Positions 16,110 to 26,319 of a stretch of DNA of 46,097 bases are shown piece after piece (the stretch's first letter is position 1; the number at the start of each line of letters is the position of its first letter). The position numbers and the translations under genes are program-made. Where the stretch lies: NCBI GenBank assembly GCA_009697505.1, contig SHUD01000016.1, positions 1 to 46,097 on the forward strand, given 5' to 3'. The notes below the pieces were generated by a model that saw only the letters and a list, made by a program, of their open reading frames with translations, was not told where the DNA came from and ran no database searches. This DNA is from Bryobacterales bacterium. Its GTDB lineage: Bacteria > Acidobacteriota > Terriglobia > Bryobacterales > Bryobacteraceae.

Positions 16110-17053
16110 TCCCCACATCGCTTCCGCTGTTTGACCAGGCTCCAGGATTTGACCGCGCGGGCCTGGCCGCCCGCTTGCGGGCCTTGGCCGGGAAAAAGAT
16201 TTGGATCGGGACCAGTTCCTGGAAGTACGAAGGTTGGCTGGACCAGATTTATACCCGCGAGCGTTATCTGACTCGCGGCAAGCTTTCCAGGAAACGCTTT
16301 GAGGCGGAGTGTCTCGCCGAGTATGCGGAGACGTTTCCCATCGTCTGCGGCGATTTCTCCTTCTATCAGTTTCCGTCACCGGAATATTGGCACCGGCTGT
16401 TTGCGTCCGCGCCGGCGGGCTTATGGTTCGCGCTCAAGGTGCCGGAAGAAGTGACGGCGGAGGTATTTCCTAAGCACGCCCGTTACGGTCCGCGCGCGGG
16501 CATGAAGAACGAATCGTTTCTGAATGCGGACGCGCTGAATGCGTTGTTCCTGGAACCGCTCGCGCCGTATCGGGATCGCATCGGTACACTGATATTCGAA
16601 TTCGGAGCACGCGGGACGCCGCTGCGGGAATTCGCCGGGCAATTGAACCCGTTTCTGGGAGCGTTACCGCCGTCATTCCGCTACGCGGTCGAAGTCCGCA
16701 ACCGGACTTATCTGGAAAAGCCTTATTTCGATTGTCTGCATGCGCACAAGGTGGCGCACGTTTTCAACGCCTGGACCCGGATGCCATCGCTGCCAGAGCA
16801 GATGACGATCCCCGGCGCCTTCACGGCCGACTTCACGGTGGTGCGGGCGCTGCTGCGGGAAGGGCGCAACTATGAACAGGCGGTGGAGCAGTTTTCCCCT
16901 TACGACAAATTGCAGGACGAAAATTCGGAGGCGCGGGAAGCCCTGCGGGCGCTGATCCGCCGCATGCGCGAAGAGCGCCGCGCGGCGATGATTTTCGTGA
17001 ACAACCGTTTTGAGGGAAACGCGCCCACCACGATTCAGGCGATGGTCGAGTGA
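16106..17053 (+). CDS. DUF72 domain protein
   Basis: This 315-residue TIM-barrel-like protein of the DUF72 (YecE) family has the typical opening IWIGTSSWKYEGW, the middle ALKVPEEVT, EFG, YAVEVRNRTY and a C-terminal MIFVNNRFEGNAP. The biochemical function of the family is unknown. The GTG start overlaps the ggt stop codon by four bases (GTGA), and its own stop overlaps the hrpB start in the same way, so the three are translationally coupled. The functional link between them is not evident. Confidence 0.92.
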   Translation: MIPTSLPLFDQAPGFDRAGLAARLRALAGKKIWIGTSSWKYEGWLDQIYTRERYLTRGKLSRKRFEAECLAEYAETFPIVCGDFSFYQFPSPEYWHRLFASAPAGLWFALKVPEEVTAEVFPKHARYGPRAGMKNESFLNADALNALFLEPLAPYRDRIGTLIFEFGARGTPLREFAGQLNPFLGALPPSFRYAVEVRNRTYLEKPYFDCLHAHKVAHVFNAWTRMPSLPEQMTIPGAFTADFTVVRALLREGRNYEQAVEQFSPYDKLQDENSEAREALRALIRRMREERRAAMIFVNNRFEGNAPTTIQAMVE

Positions 17054-19311
17054 CTTCGCTTCCGATGGATAGCATGCTGCCGGAAATCGCCGCCGGACTG
17101 CGCGTACACAGCAGTATCGTCATCGAGGCGGCGCCGGGAGCAGGGAAGACCACGCGCGTTCCTCCGGCGTTGTTGCCATTGGTGAAGGGGGAAGTCCTGG
17201 TGCTGGAGCCGCGCCGGCTAGCCGCTCGCATGGCCGCCCGCCGCGTGGCCGCCGAACGCAAAGAGCGCGTCGGGGAGACCGTTGGCTACCAGGTCCGCTT
17301 TGAAAGCATGGGTGGACCGGATACACGGTTACGGTTCTTGACGGAGGGCGTCCTCACGCGGCGGTTGCTGGATGATCCTGAACTCAAGGGCGTCGGCGCA
17401 GTCGTCCTCGATGAGTTTCATGAGCGGCATCTGGATGGCGACCTGGCGCTGGCGCTGCTGCGGCGGCTGCAGAAAACGTCGCGGCCGACTTTGCGGCTTG
17501 CCGTAATGTCGGCAACGCTCGCTACCGGACCGGTGGCAAGTTTTCTAGGGGATTGTCCGGTGGTGCGCTCGGAAGGCCGTTTGTATCACTTGCGCGTCGC
17601 GTATACGCCGCATTCCGCGGCGGCGCTTGAAGAGCAGGTCTTCGAAGCCATCGAATCTTTGTTGCGCGAGGGGTTGGATGGCGATGTGCTCGTGTTCCTT
17701 CCAGGTGCTGCTGAGATTCGCCGCTCGGCCCGAGCCCTCGAATCACTGGCCGCGCGAAATGGATTCCTGGTGCTGCCGCTGCATGGCGATCTGTCTCCGG
17801 CAGATCAGGACCGCGCCGTGATGCCGGGACCGCGGCGTAAAGTGATTCTTTCGACCAACGTCGCGGAAAGCTCCGTGACCATTGAGGGGGTGACCGCCGT
17901 GATCGATAGCGGTCTGGCTCGCGTCGCGGCGGATTCACCATGGACCGGTCTACCGTCCCTGGACATCCAGCGCATCAGCCAGGCGTCGGCGATCCAGCGC
18001 GCGGGACGAGCGGGCCGTACCGCCCCGGGACGCGTAATCCGCCTTTACACAGCCGACGACCTTCATCGCCGCCCCGCGGCGGATACGCCTGAGATTCTGC
18101 GCCGTGAACTGTCCCAGATGGTTTTGCAACTTCGCGCGATGAACATGGAGAACCTCGAGTGGCTGGATGCGCCTCCCGCCGCCGCATTCGCCGCCGCCAA
18201 CGCGCTGCTCGATCAACTCGGCGCGTCGCCCCGCATGGCGGAGATGCCGCTGCCTCCGCGCCTGGCGAAGTTGGTCCTGGAGGCAGCCGCGCGCGGAGTT
18301 CCCGAGAAAGGTTGTGCCGTCGCTGCGGTGCTCAGCGGCGGAGAGCGCGGTTCGCCCGATCTGCTCTCTCTGATCGAGTCGCAATGGCAGCCGCAAACCC
18401 AGCGCATCTACGATCAACTGCGAAGAAGTGTTCCAGGCCGCGACCGAAAGGGGGCTGGGGACGAAGCGCTGCTGCGTGCCGTGATTACGGCGTTCCCGGA
18501 CCGCGTGGCCCGTCGGCGGCCTGGGTCGAGCGAAGAATTGCTGCTTTCATCCGGAGGTTCCGCCCGCTTTCCGGATTGCCGCCACGAATTCGTGGTGGCT
18601 CTCGACGTCGAGCAGCGCAAGGACCGGGGCCTCCCGTTGATCCGCTTGGTTGCCGGCCCGATTGCGCCGGATTGGCTGCTGGATCGCGCGACGGAGCGCG
18701 TGACGTTCGAATGGAACCGTGCGGCCGAACGTGTCGAGCAGGTCACGGCGTTGCTCTACGATGCGCTGGTTGTGGATGAGGATCGCGTTCCCGCGCCGCG
18801 CACGGACACGAGCGCCAGCCTGCTTGCCGAGAAAGCGCTGGAGACCGACATCGGCCGCTTCGTGGATCGCGACGCACTGGAGCAGTTACGCGCGCGCGCC
18901 AGTTTCGCGGGCGTCGAGATCGACGTGTCCGCGGGATTGACGAAGTTGTGCCAGGGTTGCATTAGTTTTGCCGAATTGGCGCAGGCGGATCTCTTGAGCA
19001 TGCTGCGTCCCGCGGGGATCGAAAAGCGTGCCCCTGAACGTTTGCGCCTTCCGGGAGGCCGCGAGGTGAAGGTCCACTATGAGCCGGCCAAAGCGCCGTG
19101 GATTGAATCGCGATTACAAGATTTCTTTGGCGTGAAGGAGACGCCGCGAATCGGAGATACACCAGTGGCCGTTCACTTGCTCGCGCCGAATCACCGGCCC
19201 GTGCAGGTCACCACCGATCTGGCTGGATTTTGGGAGCGCCTCTATCCGCAAGTGCGGCGCGAGTTATCGCGGCGCTATCCCAAGCACAAGTGGCCGGAGA
19301 AGCCGGTCTAG
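17050..19311 (+). CDS. hrpB: ATP-dependent helicase HrpB
   Basis: This 753-residue DEAH/DExH-box helicase has Walker A APGAGKTTRVPPALL near residue 30, the DEFHERHLDGD box, SAT motif (VMSATL), STNVAESSVTIEGV and the motif VI QRAGRAGRTAPG. The C-terminal HrpB-specific region includes QGCISFAELAQADLL and ends RYPKHKWPE, typical of the family. Its cellular role is poorly defined (RNA helicase, non-essential in E. coli). The GTG start at 17050 overlaps the DUF72 stop; an ATG seven residues... further in (MDSMLPEIAAG) is an alternative. It overlaps prmA by four bases tail to tail. Confidence 0.93.
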   Translation: MTSLPMDSMLPEIAAGLRVHSSIVIEAAPGAGKTTRVPPALLPLVKGEVLVLEPRRLAARMAARRVAAERKERVGETVGYQVRFESMGGPDTRLRFLTEGVLTRRLLDDPELKGVGAVVLDEFHERHLDGDLALALLRRLQKTSRPTLRLAVMSATLATGPVASFLGDCPVVRSEGRLYHLRVAYTPHSAAALEEQVFEAIESLLREGLDGDVLVFLPGAAEIRRSARALESLAARNGFLVLPLHGDLSPADQDRAVMPGPRRKVILSTNVAESSVTIEGVTAVIDSGLARVAADSPWTGLPSLDIQRISQASAIQRAGRAGRTAPGRVIRLYTADDLHRRPAADTPEILRRELSQMVLQLRAMNMENLEWLDAPPAAAFAAANALLDQLGASPRMAEMPLPPRLAKLVLEAAARGVPEKGCAVAAVLSGGERGSPDLLSLIESQWQPQTQRIYDQLRRSVPGRDRKGAGDEALLRAVITAFPDRVARRRPGSSEELLLSSGGSARFPDCRHEFVVALDVEQRKDRGLPLIRLVAGPIAPDWLLDRATERVTFEWNRAAERVEQVTALLYDALVVDEDRVPAPRTDTSASLLAEKALETDIGRFVDRDALEQLRARASFAGVEIDVSAGLTKLCQGCISFAELAQADLLSMLRPAGIEKRAPERLRLPGGREVKVHYEPAKAPWIESRLQDFFGVKETPRIGDTPVAVHLLAPNHRPVQVTTDLAGFWERLYPQVRRELSRRYPKHKWPEKPV

Positions 19312-20000
19312 TCTTCAGCGGCGCTTTCTTCCACCAGACAGGCCCATTGGCCGAGGTGGTTCTGAAATCCGGAAAGGATGCGGCGCGGAGCCACGCGATC
19401 GAACTCCGGTTTGAGTTCACCGATGACAATATCGCTGATATTGGCGACCACGACATCGAATGCTCCGCTGCGCACGGCATCTACGCTGCCAACAAAGAAG
19501 GGAATGCCGCGCTCCGTCTCCGGCCGGGCAGCGGGATCGATATCGCAGGCGACCACCCGCGCCGCGCCCAGCATCTTTGCCGCGAGCGAGAGGATGCCGG
19601 AACCGGTGCCGACGTCGAGTACGCGGTTACCGGGCCGGATGGTCCGCTCCAGGGCTTCCAGGCACAGTTGCGTGCACGGATGCCGGCCCGTGCCGCATTG
19701 AATGCCGGGATTGATTTCGAGGCGAAAGCGTCCGGGCGGCGTGGGCTCCGCGCGCCAGGGGGCCACGACGAAGAATTTTTCTCCCACCAGCAAAGGAGGC
19801 CAGGCATCTTGCGTGGTCTTCACCCAATCGGTCTCCGGGGCTTCGACCGGTTCGCCGAACCAGGCCGCCGATACGAAGTCTTCGAAGAAAGCTTCCAGGT
19901 GGCCTTGACCCTCCACGACGCCCAGCGTGCCGGCTTCCCACAGTTCCGCCATCAAAACGTCATAACGCTCCGGTTCAACATCGACGCGGACCGAGTACAT
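19308..20000 (-). CDS. prmA: Ribosomal protein L11 methyltransferase-like (PrmA)
   Basis: This 230-residue SAM-dependent methyltransferase is expected to trimethylate ribosomal protein L11. It has the PrmA substrate-domain/catalytic junction GTGRHPCTQLCLEAL, the SAM-binding loop VLDVGTGSGILSLAA, ACDIDP and the NISDIV motif that replaces the usual NILA. It is shorter than typical PrmA (about 290 residues), with a reduced N-terminal L11-binding domain, so the target may differ. Its ATG overlaps the stop of the upstream TPR gene by one base. Confidence 0.85.
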   Translation of the reverse strand: MYSVRVDVEPERYDVLMAELWEAGTLGVVEGQGHLEAFFEDFVSAAWFGEPVEAPETDWVKTTQDAWPPLLVGEKFFVVAPWRAEPTPPGRFRLEINPGIQCGTGRHPCTQLCLEALERTIRPGNRVLDVGTGSGILSLAAKMLGAARVVACDIDPAARPETERGIPFFVGSVDAVRSGAFDVVVANISDIVIGELKPEFDRVAPRRILSGFQNHLGQWACLVEESAAED

Positions 20001-20701
20001 TACCGCTGCTGCTTTCCTTCGATGCGATCCGCCTCGGCTTCGTCCGCCGCGGCGCCCTCGCGATCAGCCGTGTTACGTCGGGCTGCCGCTCGCGCGCGAT
20101 AGACGTAGGGCGCGTCCGGAGCTTCGGAGATGGCGGCGGTGAAATCCGTAATCGCGTTACTGTGTTGGCCTAGTTTTTCGTACCTTTGGCCGCGTTGATA
20201 GAAGCCCTCCAGACTCGGCTTCACGCGGAGCGACTCCGTAAAGTCGGCCAGCGCTCGATTGGTATCGCCGTTTTCCAGATAGATTTGCCCGCGTTCATTG
20301 TAGGCACGGGTTAGACGTTCGTCGAGGTCGAGCGCCTTATCGAGATCCGCCAGCGCTTCGGCGCGCCGGCTGCTGTGATGTTCGGCGATGCCCCGGTTCA
20401 AATACGCTTCCGCCAGATCGGGCGCGATCCTGATGGCGCGGTCAAAATGAGCGATCGCCTCCGCGTAGCTGCCAGGAGCCATTTTTGCCACCCCTAGTAT
20501 CATTTCAGCGTGCGCGCGTTTGGGAGCGTCCGCGAAATAAGTATAGGCATAGGATCCGGCGGCCAACGCAAGGACCACCGCCACGGTGCGCTTAATCAGG
20601 CGCCGCTGTTTGTATTTTTGGGCAAGGACAGCCGGATGAGGCGACCCGGGCTCCGGAACGGGGCGTGTCGCCTGGTACCAGAGTGTGAAGAAAGATTTCA
20701 C
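20000..20701 (-). CDS. Membrane-anchored TPR protein
   Basis: This 233-residue protein has a cytoplasmic N-terminus rich in Pro and Lys, one membrane helix (about 38-56, TVAVVLALAAGSYAYTYF) and about four TPR repeats (65-210; for example AEAYLNRGIAEHHSSRRAEAL, TRAYNERGQIYLENGDTNRAL). TPR arrays hold partner proteins; no partner is evident. It lies between purE (19 bp upstream) and prmA (one-base overlap), so it is probably co-transcribed with both. Confidence 0.8.
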   Translation of the reverse strand: MKSFFTLWYQATRPVPEPGSPHPAVLAQKYKQRRLIKRTVAVVLALAAGSYAYTYFADAPKRAHAEMILGVAKMAPGSYAEAIAHFDRAIRIAPDLAEAYLNRGIAEHHSSRRAEALADLDKALDLDERLTRAYNERGQIYLENGDTNRALADFTESLRVKPSLEGFYQRGQRYEKLGQHSNAITDFTAAISEAPDAPYVYRARAAARRNTADREGAAADEAEADRIEGKQQR

Positions 20702-20720
20702 TCGCTTCGAATTATATCCT

Positions 20721-21218
20721 CTATTCCAGAGTTTCCTGGAGGATCTTCTCCGTCTGCTCGGCGCGGAAGGCTTCCAGCTTCTGGGTCAATTCCGGACGGC
20801 TCAGCGCCAGGATGGCAACCGCAAGCAGGGCGGCATTGGTCGCTCCTGCTTTTCCAATGGCGAGCGTTCCGACCGGAATCCCCGCCGGCATCTGCACGGT
20901 CGATAGCAGAGAATCCATTCCCTTGAGTGCCTGGCTCTCCATGGGCACGCCGAGCACCGGAATCACCGTGTGCGCGGCCATGACGCCCGCCAGGTGAGCG
21001 GCGCCACCCGCGGCGGCGATCATTACCTGCATTCCGCGCGCGCTGGCACCGGAGGCCCACTCCATCGCGGCCCGCGGTGTCCGGTGCGCCGAGAGCACTC
21101 TGCATTCGTGAGGCACGCCGAATTTCTTGAGAGTTTCGCTGGCGTGACGCATCGTGTCCCAATCCGACTTGCTGCCCATCACGATGCCGACCAATATTGG
21201 AGAAGCCTGAGTGTCCAT
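20721..21218 (-). CDS. purE: N5-carboxyaminoimidazole ribonucleotide mutase
   Basis: This protein of about 165 residues interconverts N5-CAIR and CAIR in purine synthesis. PurE motifs are clear: [30 protein letters not shown] and [15 protein letters not shown] used the ATG at 21218 (MDTQASP); the frame opens further upstream to 21260, and neither start has a strong ribosome site. purK, usually adjacent, is not in the window. It lies on the minus strand between the LVIVD-repeat gene and the TPR gene. Confidence 0.94.
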   Translation of the reverse strand: MDTQASPILVGIVMGSKSDWDTMRHASETLKKFGVPHECRVLSAHRTPRAAMEWASGASARGMQVMIAAAGGAAHLAGVMAAHTVIPVLGVPMESQALKGMDSLLSTVQMPAGIPVGTLAIGKAGATNAALLAVAILALSRPELTQKLEAFRAEQTEKILQETLE

Positions 21219-21266
21219 GGGTACATGCCTATTGTGAGGCCTCAGGTGCCCAAATTTCAACGAGCG

Positions 21267-22691
21267 CTACTTGGCAGCCTTACTGTAATCGGCGACGGCG
21301 CGCGCCGGGCCCGCCAGCTCCAGAATGTGCATGCCGGTATCGGCGCGGTCCACGATGTAGATGTAGCCGCGGTCATCCACATCCAGGTTGTTGGTCTGAA
21401 TGGCGACCTTGCAGTGCTCATTAGCGCCCTGGCCCACGCAGCGCTTGTCGGTCTTGCCGGTCACGGCAGGAATGTAATAGCCGATTTCGCGCGGCCGGTA
21501 GGGATCGCGAATATCCACGGCGCGCACGCCTGCGTTGAAGTGCGCGACGAACAGAACGCGATTGTTGAACACCGGCGTCATGTTCTCCTGCGTGGAGTGC
21601 GTACCGAAGCGCCCGCCGGCGCTACAGAAGTTACCGGTGTCTTCGGGAACCGTCCAGGTGGAGACGCCGATGGGCATGGACTCGTTGGTAATGTCAAAGA
21701 TGCGCATCATCTGGCGGTACTCCTGGCATTCGTTCCCCGTGGTTTCGCCGATGAGCGTCAGGTAGCTCTTGGTCTGCCCGTTCCTTTGCTTGGCAAATTC
21801 CGGCAACCCCATTTGCAGCATCGGATACACATTGTGCGCCCCCATATCGGGAGGCAAATCCACGCGGGCGATCACGGGATAGCGCAGATTCTCCTCGGTT
21901 GGCTCCTTGGGACCATTAAGCAGTTTCTCACGGTCCACGATCTGCAAGATGCCGTTGCGATTCACATCGTACGCAAAGTAAACGCGATTGCCTTTTGGTC
22001 CCGTTGAGAACGCGCCGTGCATGCCGCCGGGCGTGGGTCCCTTGCCGCTGGGCTCCTGGCCCGGCAAACCGAAGTTACGGATGAACACGGGCTTGGCCGG
22101 ATCGCTCAGATCGTAAATCTGCCCCATGCGCACCGTGCGCCAGCCGACGACACCCGAAACCAGATACGCGATGCCGGTATCGCATTCCCACCAGTTCTTG
22201 TGCGTGTCGCGGAGTCCGCTTACGATCACGTTGATCCGCGAAGGCTTGGCGGGATCGGTCACATCCCAAATCTCATGCGCGGTGTTGCCGTAGGCGCGCA
22301 GCAGGTAGAACTTACTCTTGTCGCCATGTGGCAACTCGGACCCTGAACACATCCGTACCATGGAGGCGCCGCCTGCCTCGCCCCCGCGGGTCTTGGGTTC
22401 GCCCGGGATGTGCGCGAGATACAGGGGGCGCTTGGGATCGGTCACGTCGACGATGGAGGTGCCGTTTGGTTCCACCTTGCCGGTTTGCGGATTCATCACT
22501 TCACCGCCGTGGTGGCCGATGTAAGCGATCCAGCGCGCGCCCTGCTTGTGAATGACCGGCTGGTACGCGCTGCGGTTCTGCAGGTCGCTATAGCCGGCCA
22601 GATCCATGTTGCTCGAACGCGGCGTGGTCACCTGCGCGGCGGCTATGAGGCTGCCGAAAACCATTCCGATCGTGAAAATGCTGCAACGCAT
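21267..22691 (-). CDS. Secreted LVIVD-repeat beta-propeller protein
   Basis: This 474-residue exported protein has a signal peptide (1-19, ending AAAQ) and repeated propeller-like blades of the LVIVD type: TSIVDVTDPKRPLYLAHIP, HEIWDVTDPAKPSRI, GQIYDLSDPAKPVFI, MRIFDITNESMPIGV and VRAVDIRDPYRPREIGYY. Several cysteines (in CSGS, WWECD, GNECQ, NFCSAG, KRCVGQG and EHCKV) may form disulfides. Function unknown; many such proteins are annotated only as hypothetical. The start at 22691 has GGGAG eight bases upstream. It diverges from the ABC-F gene across 79 bp. Confidence 0.82.
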   Translation of the reverse strand: MRCSIFTIGMVFGSLIAAAQVTTPRSSNMDLAGYSDLQNRSAYQPVIHKQGARWIAYIGHHGGEVMNPQTGKVEPNGTSIVDVTDPKRPLYLAHIPGEPKTRGGEAGGASMVRMCSGSELPHGDKSKFYLLRAYGNTAHEIWDVTDPAKPSRINVIVSGLRDTHKNWWECDTGIAYLVSGVVGWRTVRMGQIYDLSDPAKPVFIRNFGLPGQEPSGKGPTPGGMHGAFSTGPKGNRVYFAYDVNRNGILQIVDREKLLNGPKEPTEENLRYPVIARVDLPPDMGAHNVYPMLQMGLPEFAKQRNGQTKSYLTLIGETTGNECQEYRQMMRIFDITNESMPIGVSTWTVPEDTGNFCSAGGRFGTHSTQENMTPVFNNRVLFVAHFNAGVRAVDIRDPYRPREIGYYIPAVTGKTDKRCVGQGANEHCKVAIQTNNLDVDDRGYIYIVDRADTGMHILELAGPARAVADYSKAAK

Positions 22692-22770
22692 AAGGTCTCC
22701 CTTGAAAATGTTGCGCCGCCCATGCGGGCTTCTGGCCAGTATACCCACTCTGCTAGCTTGGTATTTCCGG

Positions 22771-24408
22771 ATGATTTCTTTTTCAAGCATTAACAAACAG
22801 TATGGGAAGCAACTTGTCTTCGTGGACGCTTCGTTCCAGTTGAACCCTGGGGAAAAAGTTGGTCTGGTGGGTCCCAACGGTTCTGGCAAGACGACGCTGT
22901 TCCGCATGATCGTGGGCGAAGAAGAGCCCGATGAAGGCGAGGTCTCGGTTCCCAGGAAGACCACCGTCGGTTACTTTCGCCAAGATGTGGAAGAGATGAA
23001 GGGCCGCTCGGTGCTGGATGAAGCCATCGCGGGAAGCGGGCGCGCCGGTGACCTGCATCACGAACTCGAAGCCCTCCAGCACGCCATGGAAGACCCGGCG
23101 CGCGCCGATGAAATGGACCGCATCCTCGATCGCTTCGGTCACGTCCAGGAAGAGTACGAGCATCTGGGAGGCTACGCGCTGGAGGCGCAGGCCCGCGAGG
23201 TGCTGCACGGTCTCGGCTTCCAAGACGACCAGATCGACGGGGACGTGGGCAATCTTTCCGGCGGCTGGAAAATGCGCGTGGCGCTGGCGCGCGTGCTACT
23301 GGGCCGTCCCGATGTGCTCTTAATGGACGAGCCGACGAACCACCTGGACATCGAGTCCATCATTTGGCTGGAGCAATTCCTTAAGACCTACCCTGGCGCG
23401 CTGTTGATGACTTCACACGACCGCGAGTTCATGAACCGGCTGGTGTCGAGGATCGCCGAGATCGACGCCGGAGAAATCATCGCCTACTCGGGCAACTACG
23501 ATTTCTACGAGCGCGAGCGGACTATTCGCGAAGCGAACCAACAAGCCGCGTTTGCGCGTCAACAGACTATGCTCGCCAAGGAACAGCGCTTTATTGATCG
23601 CTTCCGCACGCATGCCGCCAAAGCGGCGCAGGTGCAGAGCCGCATCAAGGCGCTCGACAAGATCGAGAAGATCGAACTGCCCAAGCGGAGGCAAGTGGTG
23701 CAGTTCGGCTTCCGGGTTCCGCCCCGGTCCGGAGATCAAGTCGCGGTGATCGAGAATTTGCACAAGAGCTACGGGCCGCGCGTCATCTACGACGGTTTCA
23801 ACCTTACGATCCGCCGCGGCGAGCGCTGGGCGGTGATGGGCCGCAACGGCGCCGGGAAGACCACGCTCCTGAAGATGATCGCGGGCGCGACCATGCCCGA
23901 CGAAGGGGATGTCCGGCTGGGCGCCAGCCTGATCATGGGCTACTTCGCGCAGCAGTCGCTCGACGTGCTCGATGCCGATCTGACCATCATGGAACAGTTG
24001 CAAAACGATTTTCCGCAGGACGGGTTCGGCGCGCTGCGTAAACTGGCCGGGGCGTTCCAATTCTCCGGAGATGACGTCGAGAAGCGGATTCGATCTTTGT
24101 CGGGAGGCGAAAAGTCGCGGCTGGCAATGGCGCGGATGCTCTATAACCCTCCAAACTTCCTGGTGCTCGATGAACCCACCAATCACTTGGATCTGGCAAC
24201 CAAGGAGATGCTGGTCGAAGCGCTCAAGGATTTCGAGGGCACGATGATCTTCGTTTCGCACGACCGCACGTTTCTGCGCGGTCTTGGTTCGCGCGTGTTG
24301 GAACTGGGCGGGGAAAGCGGCACGGACCGCGAGCCTCGGGTGTACCCGGGATCTTATGTCGAGTACGTGCAAGCGTTGGGGCACGAGGCGCCCGGCATTT
24401 ACGCTTGA
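22771..24408 (+). CDS. ABC-F family ATPase
   Basis: This 545-residue cytoplasmic protein has two tandem ABC domains and no membrane segments. Walker A motifs are GPNGSGKTT and GRNGAGKTT, signatures [16 protein letters not shown] and [15 protein letters not shown], and both have DEPTNHLD. The linker between them (about 240-330) is charged, as in the P-site-tRNA-interaction motif of ABC-F proteins. Members such as EttA and Uup act on ribosomes in translation. Which subgroup it belongs to is not clear. I chose the ATG at 22771 because the protein aligns from there ([12 protein letters not shown]). It overlaps glgB by ten bases. Confidence 0.93.
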   Translation: MISFSSINKQYGKQLVFVDASFQLNPGEKVGLVGPNGSGKTTLFRMIVGEEEPDEGEVSVPRKTTVGYFRQDVEEMKGRSVLDEAIAGSGRAGDLHHELEALQHAMEDPARADEMDRILDRFGHVQEEYEHLGGYALEAQAREVLHGLGFQDDQIDGDVGNLSGGWKMRVALARVLLGRPDVLLMDEPTNHLDIESIIWLEQFLKTYPGALLMTSHDREFMNRLVSRIAEIDAGEIIAYSGNYDFYERERTIREANQQAAFARQQTMLAKEQRFIDRFRTHAAKAAQVQSRIKALDKIEKIELPKRRQVVQFGFRVPPRSGDQVAVIENLHKSYGPRVIYDGFNLTIRRGERWAVMGRNGAGKTTLLKMIAGATMPDEGDVRLGASLIMGYFAQQSLDVLDADLTIMEQLQNDFPQDGFGALRKLAGAFQFSGDDVEKRIRSLSGGEKSRLAMARMLYNPPNFLVLDEPTNHLDLATKEMLVEALKDFEGTMIFVSHDRTFLRGLGSRVLELGGESGTDREPRVYPGSYVEYVQALGHEAPGIYA

Positions 24409-26300
24409 GGTTTAAACGCGACCACCGCCAGCGGCGGTAACGAGATCGTTACACTCGCCGGGCGGCCGTGGCAGGGAATGTCTTCCGCCACTACCGCTCC
24501 GCCGCTGCCTTTATTACTCCCGCCGAACAATTCCGAGTCGGTGTTGAAAAGTTCGCGGTACCGGCCGGCTCTGGGCACTCCTATCCGATAGCCATCGCGG
24601 GGTACCGGCGTGAAGTTACACGCGAATACCAGGAAATCCTCTCTATTGCGGGCGAAGCGGACGAAGCTGATGACGGACGATTCGGAATCCTGCAAATCGA
24701 TCCACTCGAAGCCGGAGTAGGAATTGTCGACCTCAAATAGCGCGGGTTCACGACGGTACAGCCAGTTGAGCTCCTTCACCATGGTCTGAAATGTCGCGTG
24801 TTCCGGGTACTCGAGCAGCCCCCAATCGAGCTGCGTGTCGTGGTTCCACTCCGCGGTCTGGCCAAATTCGGTTCCCATGAACAGCAGCTTCTTGCCCGGG
24901 TGCGCATACATATACGCCAAGAAGGCGCGCGCATTGGCGAAGCGCTGCCAGTTATCTCCCGGCATCTTGTAGACCAGCGAACGCTTCAGGTGCACGACTT
25001 CGTCGTGCGAGACAGGCAGCACGAAGTTTTCCGTGAAGGCGTACAGCATGCTGAATGTGATCAGCTGCTGGTGGTACTTGCGGAACACCGGGTCTTTGGC
25101 GAAGTAGTTGAACATGTCGTGCATCCAACCCATGTTCCACTTCATGGTGAAGCCCAGGCCGCCGGTGTAGACGGGCCGGGACACGCCGGGCCAGGACGTG
25201 GATTCCTCGGCGATGGTGATCGCGCCGGGTTCCTGGTGAGCCAGTTCGTTAAAGCGCTTCAGAAAGTCGATGGCTTCCAGATTCTCGCGTCCGCCGTAAC
25301 GATTGGGGATCCATTCTCCCGCTTTGCGCGCGTAGTCCAGATACAGCATGGACGCCACGGCATCCACGCGCAGGCCGTCAATGTGAAATTCCCGCAGCCA
25401 ATACAACGCGTTCGAGAGCAGGAAATTACGGACTTCATTGCGGCCGAAATTGAAAATCGCCGTTCCCCATTCGGTATGCTCGCCTTGCCGGGGATCCTCG
25501 TGCTCGTAAAGCGCGGTTCCATCGAAGCGCCACAAGCCGTGCGGATCGTGCGGAAAATGGCCCGGCACCCAATCGAGGATAACTCCGAGCCCGGCCTGGT
25601 GGCACTGGTCGACCAAATAGCGGAAGTCGTCCGGAGTGCCGAAGCGCGAAGTGGGCGCGAAGTAACCGGTAACCTGATAGCCCCAGGACCCCGAGAAAGG
25701 GTGCTCCATCACAGGCAGCAGTTCCAGGTGCGTGTAGCCGAGATCGCGAACATAGGGAATCAGCTCATCGGCGAGTTCCCGATAGGAGAGCGACTCGTGC
25801 GAGGGCCTGCGCCGCCAGGACTCCAGATGCACCTCGTAGATGGACACAGGCTCGTGCAGAAGGTTGCGTTGCGCGCGCGCCTGCATCCAGACGCCATCGG
25901 ACCATTCGTAGTTACCGAGTCCCCACGCGATCGACGCCGTTCGCGGCGTAGCTTCCGAGAAAAACGCATACGGGTCGGCCTTCTCCTGCGCGGAGCCATC
26001 GCGCGCGGCGACGAAATATTTGTAGTGCTCGCCCTGCCCGAGCCCGGGGACAAAGAGCTCCCACACTCCCCCATCCCGGCGCTGCATGGGATGCGCGGCG
26101 CGGTTCCAGTAATTGAATCCGCCGATGACGGTGACCAGCTCGGCGTTGGGCGCCCAGACGGCAAAGCGAATGCCGCTGGTGCCCATGTCGTCATCGATCC
26201 CATGCGCGCCCAGCATCCGGTAGCTCTCGTGGTGGGTACCCTCCGCATGCAGATGGAGTTCAAAAGAAGTCAGGGCTGGGGACACACCCGAGGCGGGCAC
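24399..26300 (-). CDS. glgB: 1,4-alpha-glucan branching enzyme
   Basis: This 633-residue GH13 enzyme makes alpha-1,6 branches in glycogen. It has an N-terminal CBM48 domain (about 35-130; [21 protein letters not shown]) and a catalytic barrel with [19 protein letters not shown], the nucleophile region [16 protein letters not shown], the acid/base region ITIAEEST and PVSHDEVVH. The C-terminal beta domain ends AVVAFKPQA. The GTG at 26300 is the first start; its neighbour add begins 19 bp away on the other strand, so promoters are very compact. No other glycogen genes are nearby. Confidence 0.95.
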   Translation of the reverse strand: MPASGVSPALTSFELHLHAEGTHHESYRMLGAHGIDDDMGTSGIRFAVWAPNAELVTVIGGFNYWNRAAHPMQRRDGGVWELFVPGLGQGEHYKYFVAARDGSAQEKADPYAFFSEATPRTASIAWGLGNYEWSDGVWMQARAQRNLLHEPVSIYEVHLESWRRRPSHESLSYRELADELIPYVRDLGYTHLELLPVMEHPFSGSWGYQVTGYFAPTSRFGTPDDFRYLVDQCHQAGLGVILDWVPGHFPHDPHGLWRFDGTALYEHEDPRQGEHTEWGTAIFNFGRNEVRNFLLSNALYWLREFHIDGLRVDAVASMLYLDYARKAGEWIPNRYGGRENLEAIDFLKRFNELAHQEPGAITIAEESTSWPGVSRPVYTGGLGFTMKWNMGWMHDMFNYFAKDPVFRKYHQQLITFSMLYAFTENFVLPVSHDEVVHLKRSLVYKMPGDNWQRFANARAFLAYMYAHPGKKLLFMGTEFGQTAEWNHDTQLDWGLLEYPEHATFQTMVKELNWLYRREPALFEVDNSYSGFEWIDLQDSESSVISFVRFARNREDFLVFACNFTPVPRDGYRIGVPRAGRYRELFNTDSELFGGSNKGSGGAVVAEDIPCHGRPASVTISLPPLAVVAFKPQA

Positions 26301-26319
26301 ACAGCTATTATGGCATTGG